DNA of 58,245 nucleotides from [Flexibacter] sp. ATCC 35103. Its GTDB lineage: Bacteria; Bacteroidota; Bacteroidia; Flavobacteriales; Flavobacteriaceae. Made by a program: the position numbers and the translations under genes. Within the stretch, counting starts at the first letter, position 1. Each line of letters opens with the position of its first letter. Positions 25,189-32,660 of the stretch are shown piece by piece. The notes beneath the pieces were generated by a model. The model made no database searches, was not told the DNA's origin, and saw only the letters and a list, made by a program, of their open reading frames with translations. The stretch spans positions 352,848 to 411,092 of the forward strand of contig NZ_MTQF01000005.1 of the NCBI RefSeq assembly GCF_001975985.1, written 5' to 3'.

Positions 25189-26670
25189 TTAACTATATTG
25201 ACTTATAAACTGTTGTACAACTGCATCTGTATTCTCATGGCGTTTTTTTCTTTCTAAAACAATTGGCGGCGCGGCTCTTTCGAGACAATCCTGAACGGCA
25301 CAAGTTTCGCAAGTAACCCCCACAATTCGTTTTACCAAAGGTTTGCCTTCAATAAATTTGAATTTCTTTTTCATTGCCGGAGTAATTAAGATTCCCACAG
25401 AAATACTTCGGATGTAATTTTCAGAAAAAGGATCTTTTGTAGCCGATGAAAAAACCAAATATTCATTTCCGCTATTAGCGTAGCTCGATATTTGAGCATC
25501 AAAAAAGTGAGATTTATTTTGTTTGATCGCTTCGTCAATCGTTTTAACCGAAACCCATCTTCTGCAGTAATGTTCGTTGGTTTCATTCGCGTGCGGTTCT
25601 TGCTGGTGCGTAATATGTAATTCTTTATTAATTTGATAAACATCAGAACCAACCCGATGAGATAATCTTAAAAAGAACAAGTTTTTTAGCTGAAAATCTT
25701 TCGGTAATAAATTGGTTAAACGCTGGTAAAACGATTCCGGCGAAACTTCAAAACTTTCTATTAACGCTACAAAAGCTTCCGGTTTTGGATTTTCATTTTC
25801 CAGGAAAGAATTGATTTTATCTACAATTAATTTCCTCGGCAATAATAAGGCTCCGGCAAAATAAGAAGCGTAGAAATTGTGTAAAACCTGATCGAAATTT
25901 TCAAACTTAATCCAACTGAAAGTCAACAATCGATCTGAAATGTTTAGGTAATTATACGCAATTTCTTTGGCTAAAATAAAAGCTTTTTGTGGCGCATCGA
26001 GTTCTGTAGAAAGCAATAATGTTTTGCTTTTAGGAACATAAATCGAACGCAAATCCCCCAAAGCTTCCTGATCTGTAAAAACAATTTCTTTTATAGTGTA
26101 TTCGTATTCTTCTTTTAGGATAGCTTGCAATTCTTCGATACTAATTTTAGAATCCAGATTAATCTGAAACGACTTTGAAAATGCAATTACTTTTTCTTCA
26201 AGATCTTCAAAATAATTACTGTGCGCTTCCTGATACGAACGCAAAGCAGCGAGAAAGAAGCTTTCACGACTTAGATTATAATGTTGCGCAATTTCGATAA
26301 TCGTACTAATAAACGCATTGACTTTTGCCGGAGCATTGGCAATAATATCAATTAAATCTGCTTCCTGAATGCCAAAAAGCTCTAATGGAATCTCTTTTAA
26401 AATTCCTGACTTTAAAATTTCGCCAATCGGAGCAAGGTTATTATCGAGTTTTAACGATACTAATTGATCGTAAGGAATGTCTAAATGCGTACAAAGCAGT
26501 AAAATTTTATCTGTTTTTGGATATTTTTTTCCTTTTTCAATCTCATTTAAGTATGATTTTGAAAGATTTGTGAGTTTGGCCAGGCCAAAAAGTGAAAGAT
26601 TTTTTTGGGTGCGAACTTGCTTGAGTTTTAGCCCAAAGATCAGCTTTATATAGTCTTTTTCGATATCCAT
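25189..26670 (-). CDS. ScfR/RamB-like transcription regulator
   Basis: A 493-residue regulator: an XRE-type helix-turn-helix (about 10-68), an IrrE/ImmA-like central domain, and a C-terminal DUF2083-type domain with GVTCETCAVQDCLERAAPP at 451-469 (Cys454, Cys457, Cys462). This is the architecture of the short-chain fatty acyl-CoA regulators (ScfR), which include RamB, a repressor of aceA/aceB in Corynebacterium. The central domain has KEIAYNY where peptidases have HExxH, so it should be a sensor rather than a protease. It is divergent from aceB, which fits the RamB role (inference). The promoter appears nearly leaderless. Confidence 0.88.
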   Translation of the reverse strand: MDIEKDYIKLIFGLKLKQVRTQKNLSLFGLAKLTNLSKSYLNEIEKGKKYPKTDKILLLCTHLDIPYDQLVSLKLDNNLAPIGEILKSGILKEIPLELFGIQEADLIDIIANAPAKVNAFISTIIEIAQHYNLSRESFFLAALRSYQEAHSNYFEDLEEKVIAFSKSFQINLDSKISIEELQAILKEEYEYTIKEIVFTDQEALGDLRSIYVPKSKTLLLSTELDAPQKAFILAKEIAYNYLNISDRLLTFSWIKFENFDQVLHNFYASYFAGALLLPRKLIVDKINSFLENENPKPEAFVALIESFEVSPESFYQRLTNLLPKDFQLKNLFFLRLSHRVGSDVYQINKELHITHQQEPHANETNEHYCRRWVSVKTIDEAIKQNKSHFFDAQISSYANSGNEYLVFSSATKDPFSENYIRSISVGILITPAMKKKFKFIEGKPLVKRIVGVTCETCAVQDCLERAAPPIVLERKKRHENTDAVVQQFISQYS

Positions 26671-26674
26671 AAAT

Positions 26675-26705
26675 CAAATATAAGCATTTGAAAAATAATC
26701 GCCAA
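26675..26705 (-). promoter_or_regulatory. Promoter of the ScfR-like gene, near-leaderless
   Basis: Minus strand: TTG (26705-26703), a 20-base spacer, then TATATTTG (26682-26675). The start codon begins at 26670, only four bases after the -7 box, so transcription should begin at or almost at the ATG. Confidence 0.7.
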
Positions 26706-26724
26706 AAAATTATTTTTAACATTT

Positions 26725-26738
26725 AGCGAACGTTCGCT
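26725..26738. promoter_or_regulatory. Candidate operator AGCGAACGTTCGCT between regulator and aceB
   Basis: A perfect 14-bp palindrome at 26725-26738, in the divergent promoter region. It abuts the TTG -33 (26738-26740) of the aceB promoter and lies 20 bases upstream of the regulator's -33. Position and symmetry suggest an operator, probably for the ScfR-like protein. Confidence 0.6.
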
Positions 26739-26768
26739 TGTTTTGTAAAAAACTTTTTTCTAATATTG
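26738..26768 (+). promoter_or_regulatory. Candidate aceB promoter
   Basis: TTG (26738-26740), a 20-base spacer, then TAATATTG (26761-26768), one base off TAnnTTTG. The -33 overlaps the last base of the palindrome, so binding there would block it. Confidence 0.55.
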
Positions 26769-26867
26769 TGGTGTAGAAAATATTAGATATCAGATTGTTG
26801 TGATTAAATGTTTTTCGAAAAGCTATAATCAATTCAATTCTTACTAATGAAAATAAAATTCACAGCT

Positions 26868-28469
26868 ATGAAAAACCAATTAGAAATTACCGAAACGGCA
26901 ATGGAATTTTTAGCCGAAAAGAAGCTTTCTTATCCAAAGATCTGGACAGAAGAGGCAATTGTTTTTATCACCGATTTGCATCGAAAATTCGAATCGCAAC
27001 GAAAACTGTTATTGTTACAACGCGAGCAAAAACAAACTGCTTTTGATCAGGGCGTCATGCCGGTTTTTACTCCGGAAACAAAAAGTGTCAGAGAAGGTAA
27101 TTGGACAGCTGGAGAAATTCCAAAAGATTTACTGGACAGAAGAGTAGAAATCACCGGACCTGTTGATCGTAAAATGATTATCAATGCTTTAAATTCTGGC
27201 GCAAAAACCTTTATGGCCGATTTTGAAGATAGTACTTCACCAACCTGGCAAAATTTGATGGATGGGCAAATGAATTTAATCGATGCGGTTAACAAAACAA
27301 TTACGTATACCGATTTGGCGAAACAAAAATCCTATCATTTAAATGAGAAAACGGCAACATTAATTGTTCGCCCGAGAGGTTTGCATTTGCCTGAAAAACA
27401 TGTTTTGATAGAAGGAAATGAAGTTTCGGGCTCTTTGGTAGATTTTGGTTTGTATGTTTTTCACAATCATAAACGACTTTTAGAAAACAATTCAGGACCG
27501 TACTTCTACATTCCGAAATTAGAACATTATCTAGAAGCGCGTTGGTGGAATACTGTAATTGATTTTACAGAAGATTATCTAAAACTGAAAAGAGGCACAA
27601 TAAAAGTGACGGTTTTAATCGAGACTATTACTGCTAGTTTTCAGTTGGATGAAATCATTTATGAACTAAAAGAACATATCGTTGGCTTGAACTGCGGACG
27701 TTGGGATTATATTTTCTCCTACATTAAAAAGTTTAGAAAAAATCCAAAATTTATCGTTCCAGATCGCGATCAGGTAAATATGACTTCGCCTTTTATGAAT
27801 GCCTATTCGAATTTGGTGATTCAAAGATGTCATAAAAGAGGTATTCATGCGATTGGCGGAATGGCAGCTCAAATTCCGATTCGAAATAATGAAGAAGCCA
27901 ATGCCGTTGCTTTCGCCAAAGTAAAAACTGATAAAGAAAGAGAAGTAAAAAATGGTCACGACGGAACCTGGGTTGCACATCCCGATTTGGTTGCCATTGC
28001 AAAAGAAATTTTTGATAAAGGAATGCCAACTCCAAACCAGATTCATATAAAAAGAGAACATCGAAAAATTACAGAAGCAGATCTAATTGAGCCACCAATT
28101 GGAATCATCACTGAAAATGGTGTTCGAAAAAATATAAACGTTGGAGTTTTATATCTGGCTTCATGGCTTAACGGACAAGGTGCCGCAGCATTACATAATT
28201 TAATGGAAGACGCAGCAACGGCCGAAATTTCGAGATCGCAATTGTGGCAATGGCTTCAAAACAAAGTGCTTTTAGATAATGGGCGAAAATTAGATCTGGC
28301 TTATTATCATGAATTGGCCTTAGATGAATTCAAAAAAATCAAAGACGAATTAGGCGAGGAAAATCATGAAAAACGTCAATTTCCTTTGGCCGAAAAAGTT
28401 CTGGAAAGACTAGTTGTAAATCCGGATTTTGTTGACTTTTTGACGATTCCTTGCTACAAATATTTATAA
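26868..28469 (+). CDS. aceB: Malate synthase A
   Basis: A 533-residue enzyme that condenses glyoxylate with acetyl-CoA to make malate, the second step of the glyoxylate shunt. The family signature KEHIVGLNCGRWDYIF is at about residue 268, and the early FMADFEDS motif is also present. The A-type length (about 530) fits. The ATG at 26868 is chosen; an ATG at 26847 would add seven residues to the usual N-terminus. It is followed by aceA after 258 bases, and the two would allow growth on acetate or fatty acids. Confidence 0.95.
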   Translation: MKNQLEITETAMEFLAEKKLSYPKIWTEEAIVFITDLHRKFESQRKLLLLQREQKQTAFDQGVMPVFTPETKSVREGNWTAGEIPKDLLDRRVEITGPVDRKMIINALNSGAKTFMADFEDSTSPTWQNLMDGQMNLIDAVNKTITYTDLAKQKSYHLNEKTATLIVRPRGLHLPEKHVLIEGNEVSGSLVDFGLYVFHNHKRLLENNSGPYFYIPKLEHYLEARWWNTVIDFTEDYLKLKRGTIKVTVLIETITASFQLDEIIYELKEHIVGLNCGRWDYIFSYIKKFRKNPKFIVPDRDQVNMTSPFMNAYSNLVIQRCHKRGIHAIGGMAAQIPIRNNEEANAVAFAKVKTDKEREVKNGHDGTWVAHPDLVAIAKEIFDKGMPTPNQIHIKREHRKITEADLIEPPIGIITENGVRKNINVGVLYLASWLNGQGAAALHNLMEDAATAEISRSQLWQWLQNKVLLDNGRKLDLAYYHELALDEFKKIKDELGEENHEKRQFPLAEKVLERLVVNPDFVDFLTIPCYKYL

Positions 28470-28481
28470 AGAAAATACTGG

Positions 28482-28640
28482 GTTTAATTTTTAAACACAT
28501 AGAGACATAGGTTTAAAATGTGAATAAAAAAGAGTTTTGAAAAAAATCTGGATTTTTACACATAGCTATGTTTGTTTAAACAAATGAAATGCCTTTAACC
28601 ACAAAGAAAAGCTATGTCTCTATGTGTTTAAAAATTAAAC
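28482..28640. repeat. Perfect 29-bp inverted repeat, family B, between aceB and aceA
   Basis: The 29 bases at 28482-28510 (GTTTAATTTTTAAACACATA onward) are the exact inverse of 28612-28640, separated by 101 bases. The loop also holds a smaller CATAGCTATG palindrome (28561-28570). I see no frame inside. Confidence 0.9.
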
Positions 28641-28727
28641 TCAAAGAAAAATAAGTCCAGTTAAGCTGAAAACTAAAAACTGAGACTGAAAACTATACAC
28701 TTACTAACCACTTTAACTAAACTATTT

Positions 28728-30008
28728 ATGAAAACAACAGAAGACAGAATTCAGGAATTGATTAACGATTGGATTACGAACCCAAGATGGAAAGGTGTTG
28801 AACGTCCTTATACCGCTACAGAAGTAGTGACGCTTCAGGGATCGTATCAAATTGAGCATTCTATTGCCAAAATGGGAGCGCAAAAATTATGGAGAAAGTT
28901 AAAAAGTCAGGATTATGTTGCTGGTTTGGGCGCGTTGACAGGAAATCAGGCGATTCAGGAAGTCGATGCTGGTTTAGAAGCGATTTATTTGAGCGGTTGG
29001 CAAGTTGCCGCTGATGCAAATTTGGCGGGAGAAATGTATCCTGATCAATCACTTTATCCGGTAAACAGTGTGCCAATGGTGGTAAAAAAAATAAATAATG
29101 CTTTGTTACGTGCTGATCAGATTCAGACCGTAAATGGAGTTGAAGATAAAAAAGATTACTTAGTTCCTATTGTGGCGGATGCCGAAGCTGGTTTTGGCGG
29201 AAACTTAAATGCTTTCGAATTAATGAAATCAATGATTGAAGCGGGGGCTTCAGGAGTTCATTTTGAAGATCAATTGAGTTCTGCTAAAAAATGCGGACAT
29301 TTAGGTGGGAAAGTTTTGGTTCCAACGCAAGAAGCAATTAATAAATTGATTTCAGCTCGATTAGCAGCAGATGTTATGGGAGTTTCAACGCTTATTGTGG
29401 CAAGAACAGATGCTGATGCAGCTAATTTATTAACCAGCGATGCAGACCCAAGAGATACTAAATTTATTACTGGCGAAAAAACAAATGAAGGCTTTTTCTA
29501 TGTAAATAGCGGAATCGATCAGGGAATCGCACGAGGGTTGAGTTATGCACCTTACGCTGATTTGATTTGGATGGAAACCAGTAATCCTGATTTAGTTTAT
29601 GCTAAAAAGTTTGCTGATGCAATGAAAAAAGAATTTCCGGATAAAATGTTGGCGTACAATTGTTCGCCTTCTTTTAACTGGGCGGCAAAATTATCAGTTG
29701 CTGAAATGGAAACATTCAGAGAAGATTTAGCTGCGATGGGATATAAATTCCAGTTCATTACTTTGGCAGGATTCCATGCTTTGAATACGAGTATGTTCGA
29801 ATTGTCTAAAGCGTATAAAGAACGCGGAATGGCCGGATATTCTGAATTGCAGGAAAGAGAATTCGCTTTGCAGAAAAACGGATTCAGAGCGGTAAAACAT
29901 CAGGCGTTCGTAGGAACTTCTTATTTCGATGCCGTTCAGAATACAGTTATGATAGGAAAATCAACGATAACGGCGATGGAACATTCTACGGAGGTAGAGC
30001 AATTTTAA
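28728..30008 (+). CDS. aceA: Isocitrate lyase
   Basis: A 426-residue enzyme that splits isocitrate into glyoxylate and succinate, the first step of the glyoxylate shunt. The catalytic motif KKCGH is at residues 187-191 with Cys189, preceded by the metal-binding ADAEAGFGG stretch. Length and order match bacterial AceA. It has no copy of the operator palindrome seen upstream of aceB, so it may be transcribed with aceB or from a promoter not recognised here. A strong terminator follows. Confidence 0.96.
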   Translation: MKTTEDRIQELINDWITNPRWKGVERPYTATEVVTLQGSYQIEHSIAKMGAQKLWRKLKSQDYVAGLGALTGNQAIQEVDAGLEAIYLSGWQVAADANLAGEMYPDQSLYPVNSVPMVVKKINNALLRADQIQTVNGVEDKKDYLVPIVADAEAGFGGNLNAFELMKSMIEAGASGVHFEDQLSSAKKCGHLGGKVLVPTQEAINKLISARLAADVMGVSTLIVARTDADAANLLTSDADPRDTKFITGEKTNEGFFYVNSGIDQGIARGLSYAPYADLIWMETSNPDLVYAKKFADAMKKEFPDKMLAYNCSPSFNWAAKLSVAEMETFREDLAAMGYKFQFITLAGFHALNTSMFELSKAYKERGMAGYSELQEREFALQKNGFRAVKHQAFVGTSYFDAVQNTVMIGKSTITAMEHSTEVEQF

Positions 30009-30016
30009 TTCAAAGG

Positions 30017-30042
30017 AAAAGCCAGTTTATTAACTGGCTTTT
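30017..30042 (+). terminator. Terminator of aceA
   Basis: AAAAGCCAGTT TATT AACTGGCTTTT: a perfect 11-bp stem with a 4-base loop, followed by TCTGTTTTTT, 9 bases after the aceA stop codon. Confidence 0.9.
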
Positions 30043-30055
30043 CTGTTTTTTATAG

Positions 30056-30115
30056 CTACGAATTCACGAATTATTTTGCGACAATCTTTGAGAATAAAAA
30101 TTCGTGAATTCGTGG
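30056..30115. repeat. Dispersed inverted repeat, family A (copy 2)
   Basis: CTACGAATTCACGAATT (30056-30072) and AATTCGTGAATTCGTGG (30099-30115) pair with one mismatch. Same arms as the copy at 22788. It lies between the convergent aceA and Crp-family genes. Confidence 0.85.
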
Positions 30116-30123
30116 CAAAAAAA

Positions 30124-30699
30124 CTATTTTTTCAAAAGTCTGGCTTTCATTTTGCTGAAAAATTCAGGTGTAACGCCAATAAATGAAGCGATTTGTTTTT
30201 GAGGAACTTTATGAACCAATGTTCCGTATTTTTGACAGAATTTATCAAAACGTTCTTCGGCAGGTAAACTTAAATTATCCATTAATCGTTGTTGATTGGC
30301 AACCAATGAATTTTCGATTAGAATTCTGAAAAAGCGTTCTAATTTTGGAATTTCCAAATATAATTGTTCCTGATTTTCTTTGGATAATGAAACTACTTCT
30401 GCATCTTCCAGAACTTCGATGAAAAGCTGTCCCGGTTTTTGTGAAAAGAAACTATACATATCGCTAATCCACCAGCCTGAACATGAAAATGAAAGAACAT
30501 GCTCGACAATATTATCGTTGATATTGAAGCTTCTTAAAATCCCGGAATTTACAAAATAAGAGTGTTTGCAAACTTCGCCGGCACTTAATAAAATAGTTTT
30601 GGCTTTGTAAGTATGTGTTTCGGTTTTGGATAAAAAAAGAGCTTGTTCCTCAGGAGTCAACGAAACGTGCTTGGAAATGTTTTCAAGAATTAACGTCAT
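30124..30699 (-). CDS. Crp/Fnr-family regulator
   Basis: A 191-residue protein: a cyclic-nucleotide-binding-like beta roll (about 25-115), and a C-terminal helix-turn-helix (KQIASFIGVTPEFFSKMKARLL). This short form without the classical cAMP contacts is common in Bacteroidota. The effector and targets are unknown. The start codon overlaps the stop codon of the DUF6370 gene by one base (TAATG), so the genes are translationally coupled in the purT operon. Confidence 0.9.
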   Translation of the reverse strand: MTLILENISKHVSLTPEEQALFLSKTETHTYKAKTILLSAGEVCKHSYFVNSGILRSFNINDNIVEHVLSFSCSGWWISDMYSFFSQKPGQLFIEVLEDAEVVSLSKENQEQLYLEIPKLERFFRILIENSLVANQQRLMDNLSLPAEERFDKFCQKYGTLVHKVPQKQIASFIGVTPEFFSKMKARLLKK

Positions 30700-31016
30700 T
30701 ATTTTTCTTTTATCAAAGTGAATGAATTGGCTTTAAAGCGACCATTTTCTACTCTTCCGGTTACAGAAGCTTTGCGTATTTTATTGCAAAAACCATCTTC
30801 GGCATGTGCATCACCATGTTCGTCGATTGTAGTTCCGTCTACAAAATAAGGTTTTCCGTCAATACGAACGGCTAAATCACAGCTTTTACCTTTCATCCCA
30901 AATTGACATTCTCCGCAAGCAGTTTCTACAATTTGAGGTTTTTCGGTTGTTTTTTTATTTTGAGCTTGCGTTGTGATTCCAACAAATAGGAATAGTATAA
31001 ATATTGCTTTTTTCAT
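30699..31016 (-). CDS. Exported DUF6370-like protein
   Basis: A 105-residue protein with a signal peptide (cut after TQAQ, about residue 19). The mature part has CGECQFGMKGKSCDLAVRIDGKPYFVDG and a later GFCNKI, so it has four cysteines that could bind a metal or form disulphides. I place it in DUF6370 by recalled pattern only. It lies 2 bases after purT and overlaps the Crp-family gene, so the three form an operon. Confidence 0.75.
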   Translation of the reverse strand: MKKAIFILFLFVGITTQAQNKKTTEKPQIVETACGECQFGMKGKSCDLAVRIDGKPYFVDGTTIDEHGDAHAEDGFCNKIRKASVTGRVENGRFKANSFTLIKEK

Positions 31017-31018
31017 TT

Positions 31019-32179
31019 TTAAGAATTTACAGTTATTAATTTTGAAGTTGTTTTGGCACGTTCAACAATTTCCTCGATTGGAGTTGCCAGTGAATCGTGA
31101 CTTAATACAACTCCCATTCGGCGATAAGGTCTTGAAGTTGGTTTGCCAAAAATCCTGAAATCGGTTTTAGGTAAAGCTGCTACTTTTTCTATTCCGTTAA
31201 AAGTGGGATTGTTAGAATCTTCCGATGCTAAAATTACTGCACTTGCTCCGGCTTTTTCAAGAGTAATTTCGAAAATAGGAAGACTTAAAATAGCACGTAA
31301 ATGCAATTCGAATTCATTGAAATTTTGTGTTCCGGCTAAAGTTACCATTCCAGTATCATGCGGACGTGGAGAAAGTTCAGAGAAATAAACGCCGTCATTG
31401 GTTAGGAAAAATTCAACACCAAAAAGTCCTGCTCCGCCAAGCGCTTCAGTAATTTTTTCGGCCATATCTTGGGCTTCGTATAAATCTTTTTCTGAAACTA
31501 AAGCAGGTTGCCAGCTTTCCTGATAATCTCCACGTTCTTGTCTGTGACCAATTGGTGCACAAAATAAGGTTGGATTATTATTTTGAGTAATCGTTAAAAG
31601 CGTAATTTCTGAATTGAAGTTTACAAATGCTTCTACAATAACTTCGATTACATCTCCTCGAGAACCTGCAACGGCATATTGCCAGGCTTTTTCGATATCA
31701 CTTTCGGTTTTTATTGTCGATTGTCCTTTTCCGGAAGATGACATTAGTGGTTTTACAACACACGGAATTCCAACTTCCTGAACGGCTTTTTGCAATTCTT
31801 CTGCTGAAGTTGCGTATTGATATTTGGCTGTTTTTAAGCCTAATTCTTTTGACGCTAAATCACGAATAGCTTTACGATTCATGGTAAAGTTTGCCGCTTT
31901 CGCCGAAGGAACAACGGTGATGCCTTGTTTCTCGTAATCATAAAAACGTTCCGTACGAATGGCTTCTATTTCAGGAACAATAAAATCTGGTTTATGTTTG
32001 GCTACGATTCTGTCAAGAGCTTCGCCGTCAAGCATATTGATGACTTCAAAACCGTGTGCAACTTGCATTGCAGGAGCATTTTCGTAACTATCAACTGCAA
32101 TTATGGTTTGTCCGATTCGTTGTGCAGCGATGACAAATTCTTTGCCTAATTCGCCTGAACCAAGGAGTAGTATTTTCAT
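31019..32179 (-). CDS. purT: Formate-dependent GAR transformylase
   Basis: A 386-residue ATP-grasp enzyme that formylates glycinamide ribonucleotide with formate in purine synthesis, independent of folate. It has the N-terminal [14 protein letters not shown] motif and the ATP-grasp stretches [11 protein letters not shown] and FGVEFF...[12 protein letters not shown]. The start at 32179 is chosen because the family begins with this nucleotide-binding loop; an ATG at 32245 would add 22 unusual residues. It heads the operon with DUF6370 and Crp-family genes. Confidence 0.94.
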   Translation of the reverse strand: MKILLLGSGELGKEFVIAAQRIGQTIIAVDSYENAPAMQVAHGFEVINMLDGEALDRIVAKHKPDFIVPEIEAIRTERFYDYEKQGITVVPSAKAANFTMNRKAIRDLASKELGLKTAKYQYATSAEELQKAVQEVGIPCVVKPLMSSSGKGQSTIKTESDIEKAWQYAVAGSRGDVIEVIVEAFVNFNSEITLLTITQNNNPTLFCAPIGHRQERGDYQESWQPALVSEKDLYEAQDMAEKITEALGGAGLFGVEFFLTNDGVYFSELSPRPHDTGMVTLAGTQNFNEFELHLRAILSLPIFEITLEKAGASAVILASEDSNNPTFNGIEKVAALPKTDFRIFGKPTSRPYRRMGVVLSHDSLATPIEEIVERAKTTSKLITVNS

Positions 32180-32228
32180 TTTGGAGTTTGTAAATAATGG
32201 AGTAGTAAAAGTAGCGAAAAATGTTTTT

Positions 32229-32334
32229 AACCGCAAAGTTCGCAAAGAATTACGCGAAGAACGCGAAGTTTTTGTTTTTAAGTTAAAATAAGGTTTATAA
32301 AGGTTTCACGCAGATTTTGCAGATCGAGCAGATT
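32229..32334. repeat. CGCAAAG- and GCAGAT-type repeat words upstream of purT
   Basis: CGCAAAGTT, CGCAAAGAA, CGCGAAGAA and CGCGAAGTT follow one another at 32232-32270 with a period of about 9 bases. GCAGAT then occurs three times at 9-base spacing (32310, 32319, 32328). The CGCAAAG words also occur on the minus strand at 24797-24828. Confidence 0.65.
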
Positions 32335-32379
32335 TTTTTTAATTGGAAATTTAATTTTTAGGTAAAGTAACCATGCAGT

Positions 32380-32481
32380 TTGTCATTTCGAGGAACGAGA
32401 AATCACACTAGAAACTCCGCAATCAAAATCGCCAATCTTTGTCGAATCCCGAGTGTGATTTCTCCTCCGTCGAAATGACAA
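32380..32481. repeat. Dispersed inverted repeat, GTCATTTCGA family
   Basis: TTGTCATTTCGAGGAACGAG onward (32380-32409) pairs with ...CCTCCGTCGAAATGACAA (32452-32481) in 30-base arms with a few mismatches. The 42-base loop carries CGCAATCAAAATCG. Part of this element recurs at about 24685-24775. Confidence 0.8.
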
Positions 32482-32522
32482 GATTGTGAGAAATTATAAA
32501 TATAAAAGTTCTTGTTGACCCA

Positions 32523-32613
32523 TTTGCGTGAGGGATAGAAGTGGAAAGTCCACAGCCTGACGAAGGAAGTGCGAGGACTTGGAGTGGATAGCCCGACCCT
32601 TGTGGTCACGCCC
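32523..32613 (+). ncRNA. Structured intergenic element, copy 1 (strand uncertain)
   Basis: TTTGCGTGAGGGATAG, then the core GCCTGACGAAGGAAGTGCGA, then GGACTTGGAGTGGATAGCCCGA and TCACGCCCAAA. GCGTGA (526-531 of this line, 32526-32531) pairs with TCACGC (32606-32611), and AAGTCC (32546-32551) with GGACTT (32575-32580). A second copy is at 36472-36570. It resembles the short structured RNAs known only from Flavobacteria, such as the Flavo-1 motif, but I cannot confirm a family. The transcribed strand is inferred from the motif orientation. Confidence 0.5.
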
Positions 32614-32630
32614 AAATAAAAATAAAAAAA

Positions 32631-32656
32631 ACCGACACTTAAAAGTATCGGTTTTG
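32631..32656 (-). terminator. Terminator of the U32 peptidase gene
   Basis: ACCGACACTT AAA AGTATCGGTTTT (one G-T pair) with A/T runs on both sides, just after the U32 peptidase stop codon. Confidence 0.75.
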
Positions 32657-32660
32657 TATG

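Noticed and set aside
27666..28061. Leftward 131-residue frame inside aceB
   Set aside because: Antisense to the malate synthase signature region, with a hydrophobic aromatic composition caused by the opposite strand.
32403..32615. Leftward frame over the GTCATTTCGA repeat and structured element
   Set aside because: It crosses two unrelated repeat elements and ends in neither a terminator nor a domain.
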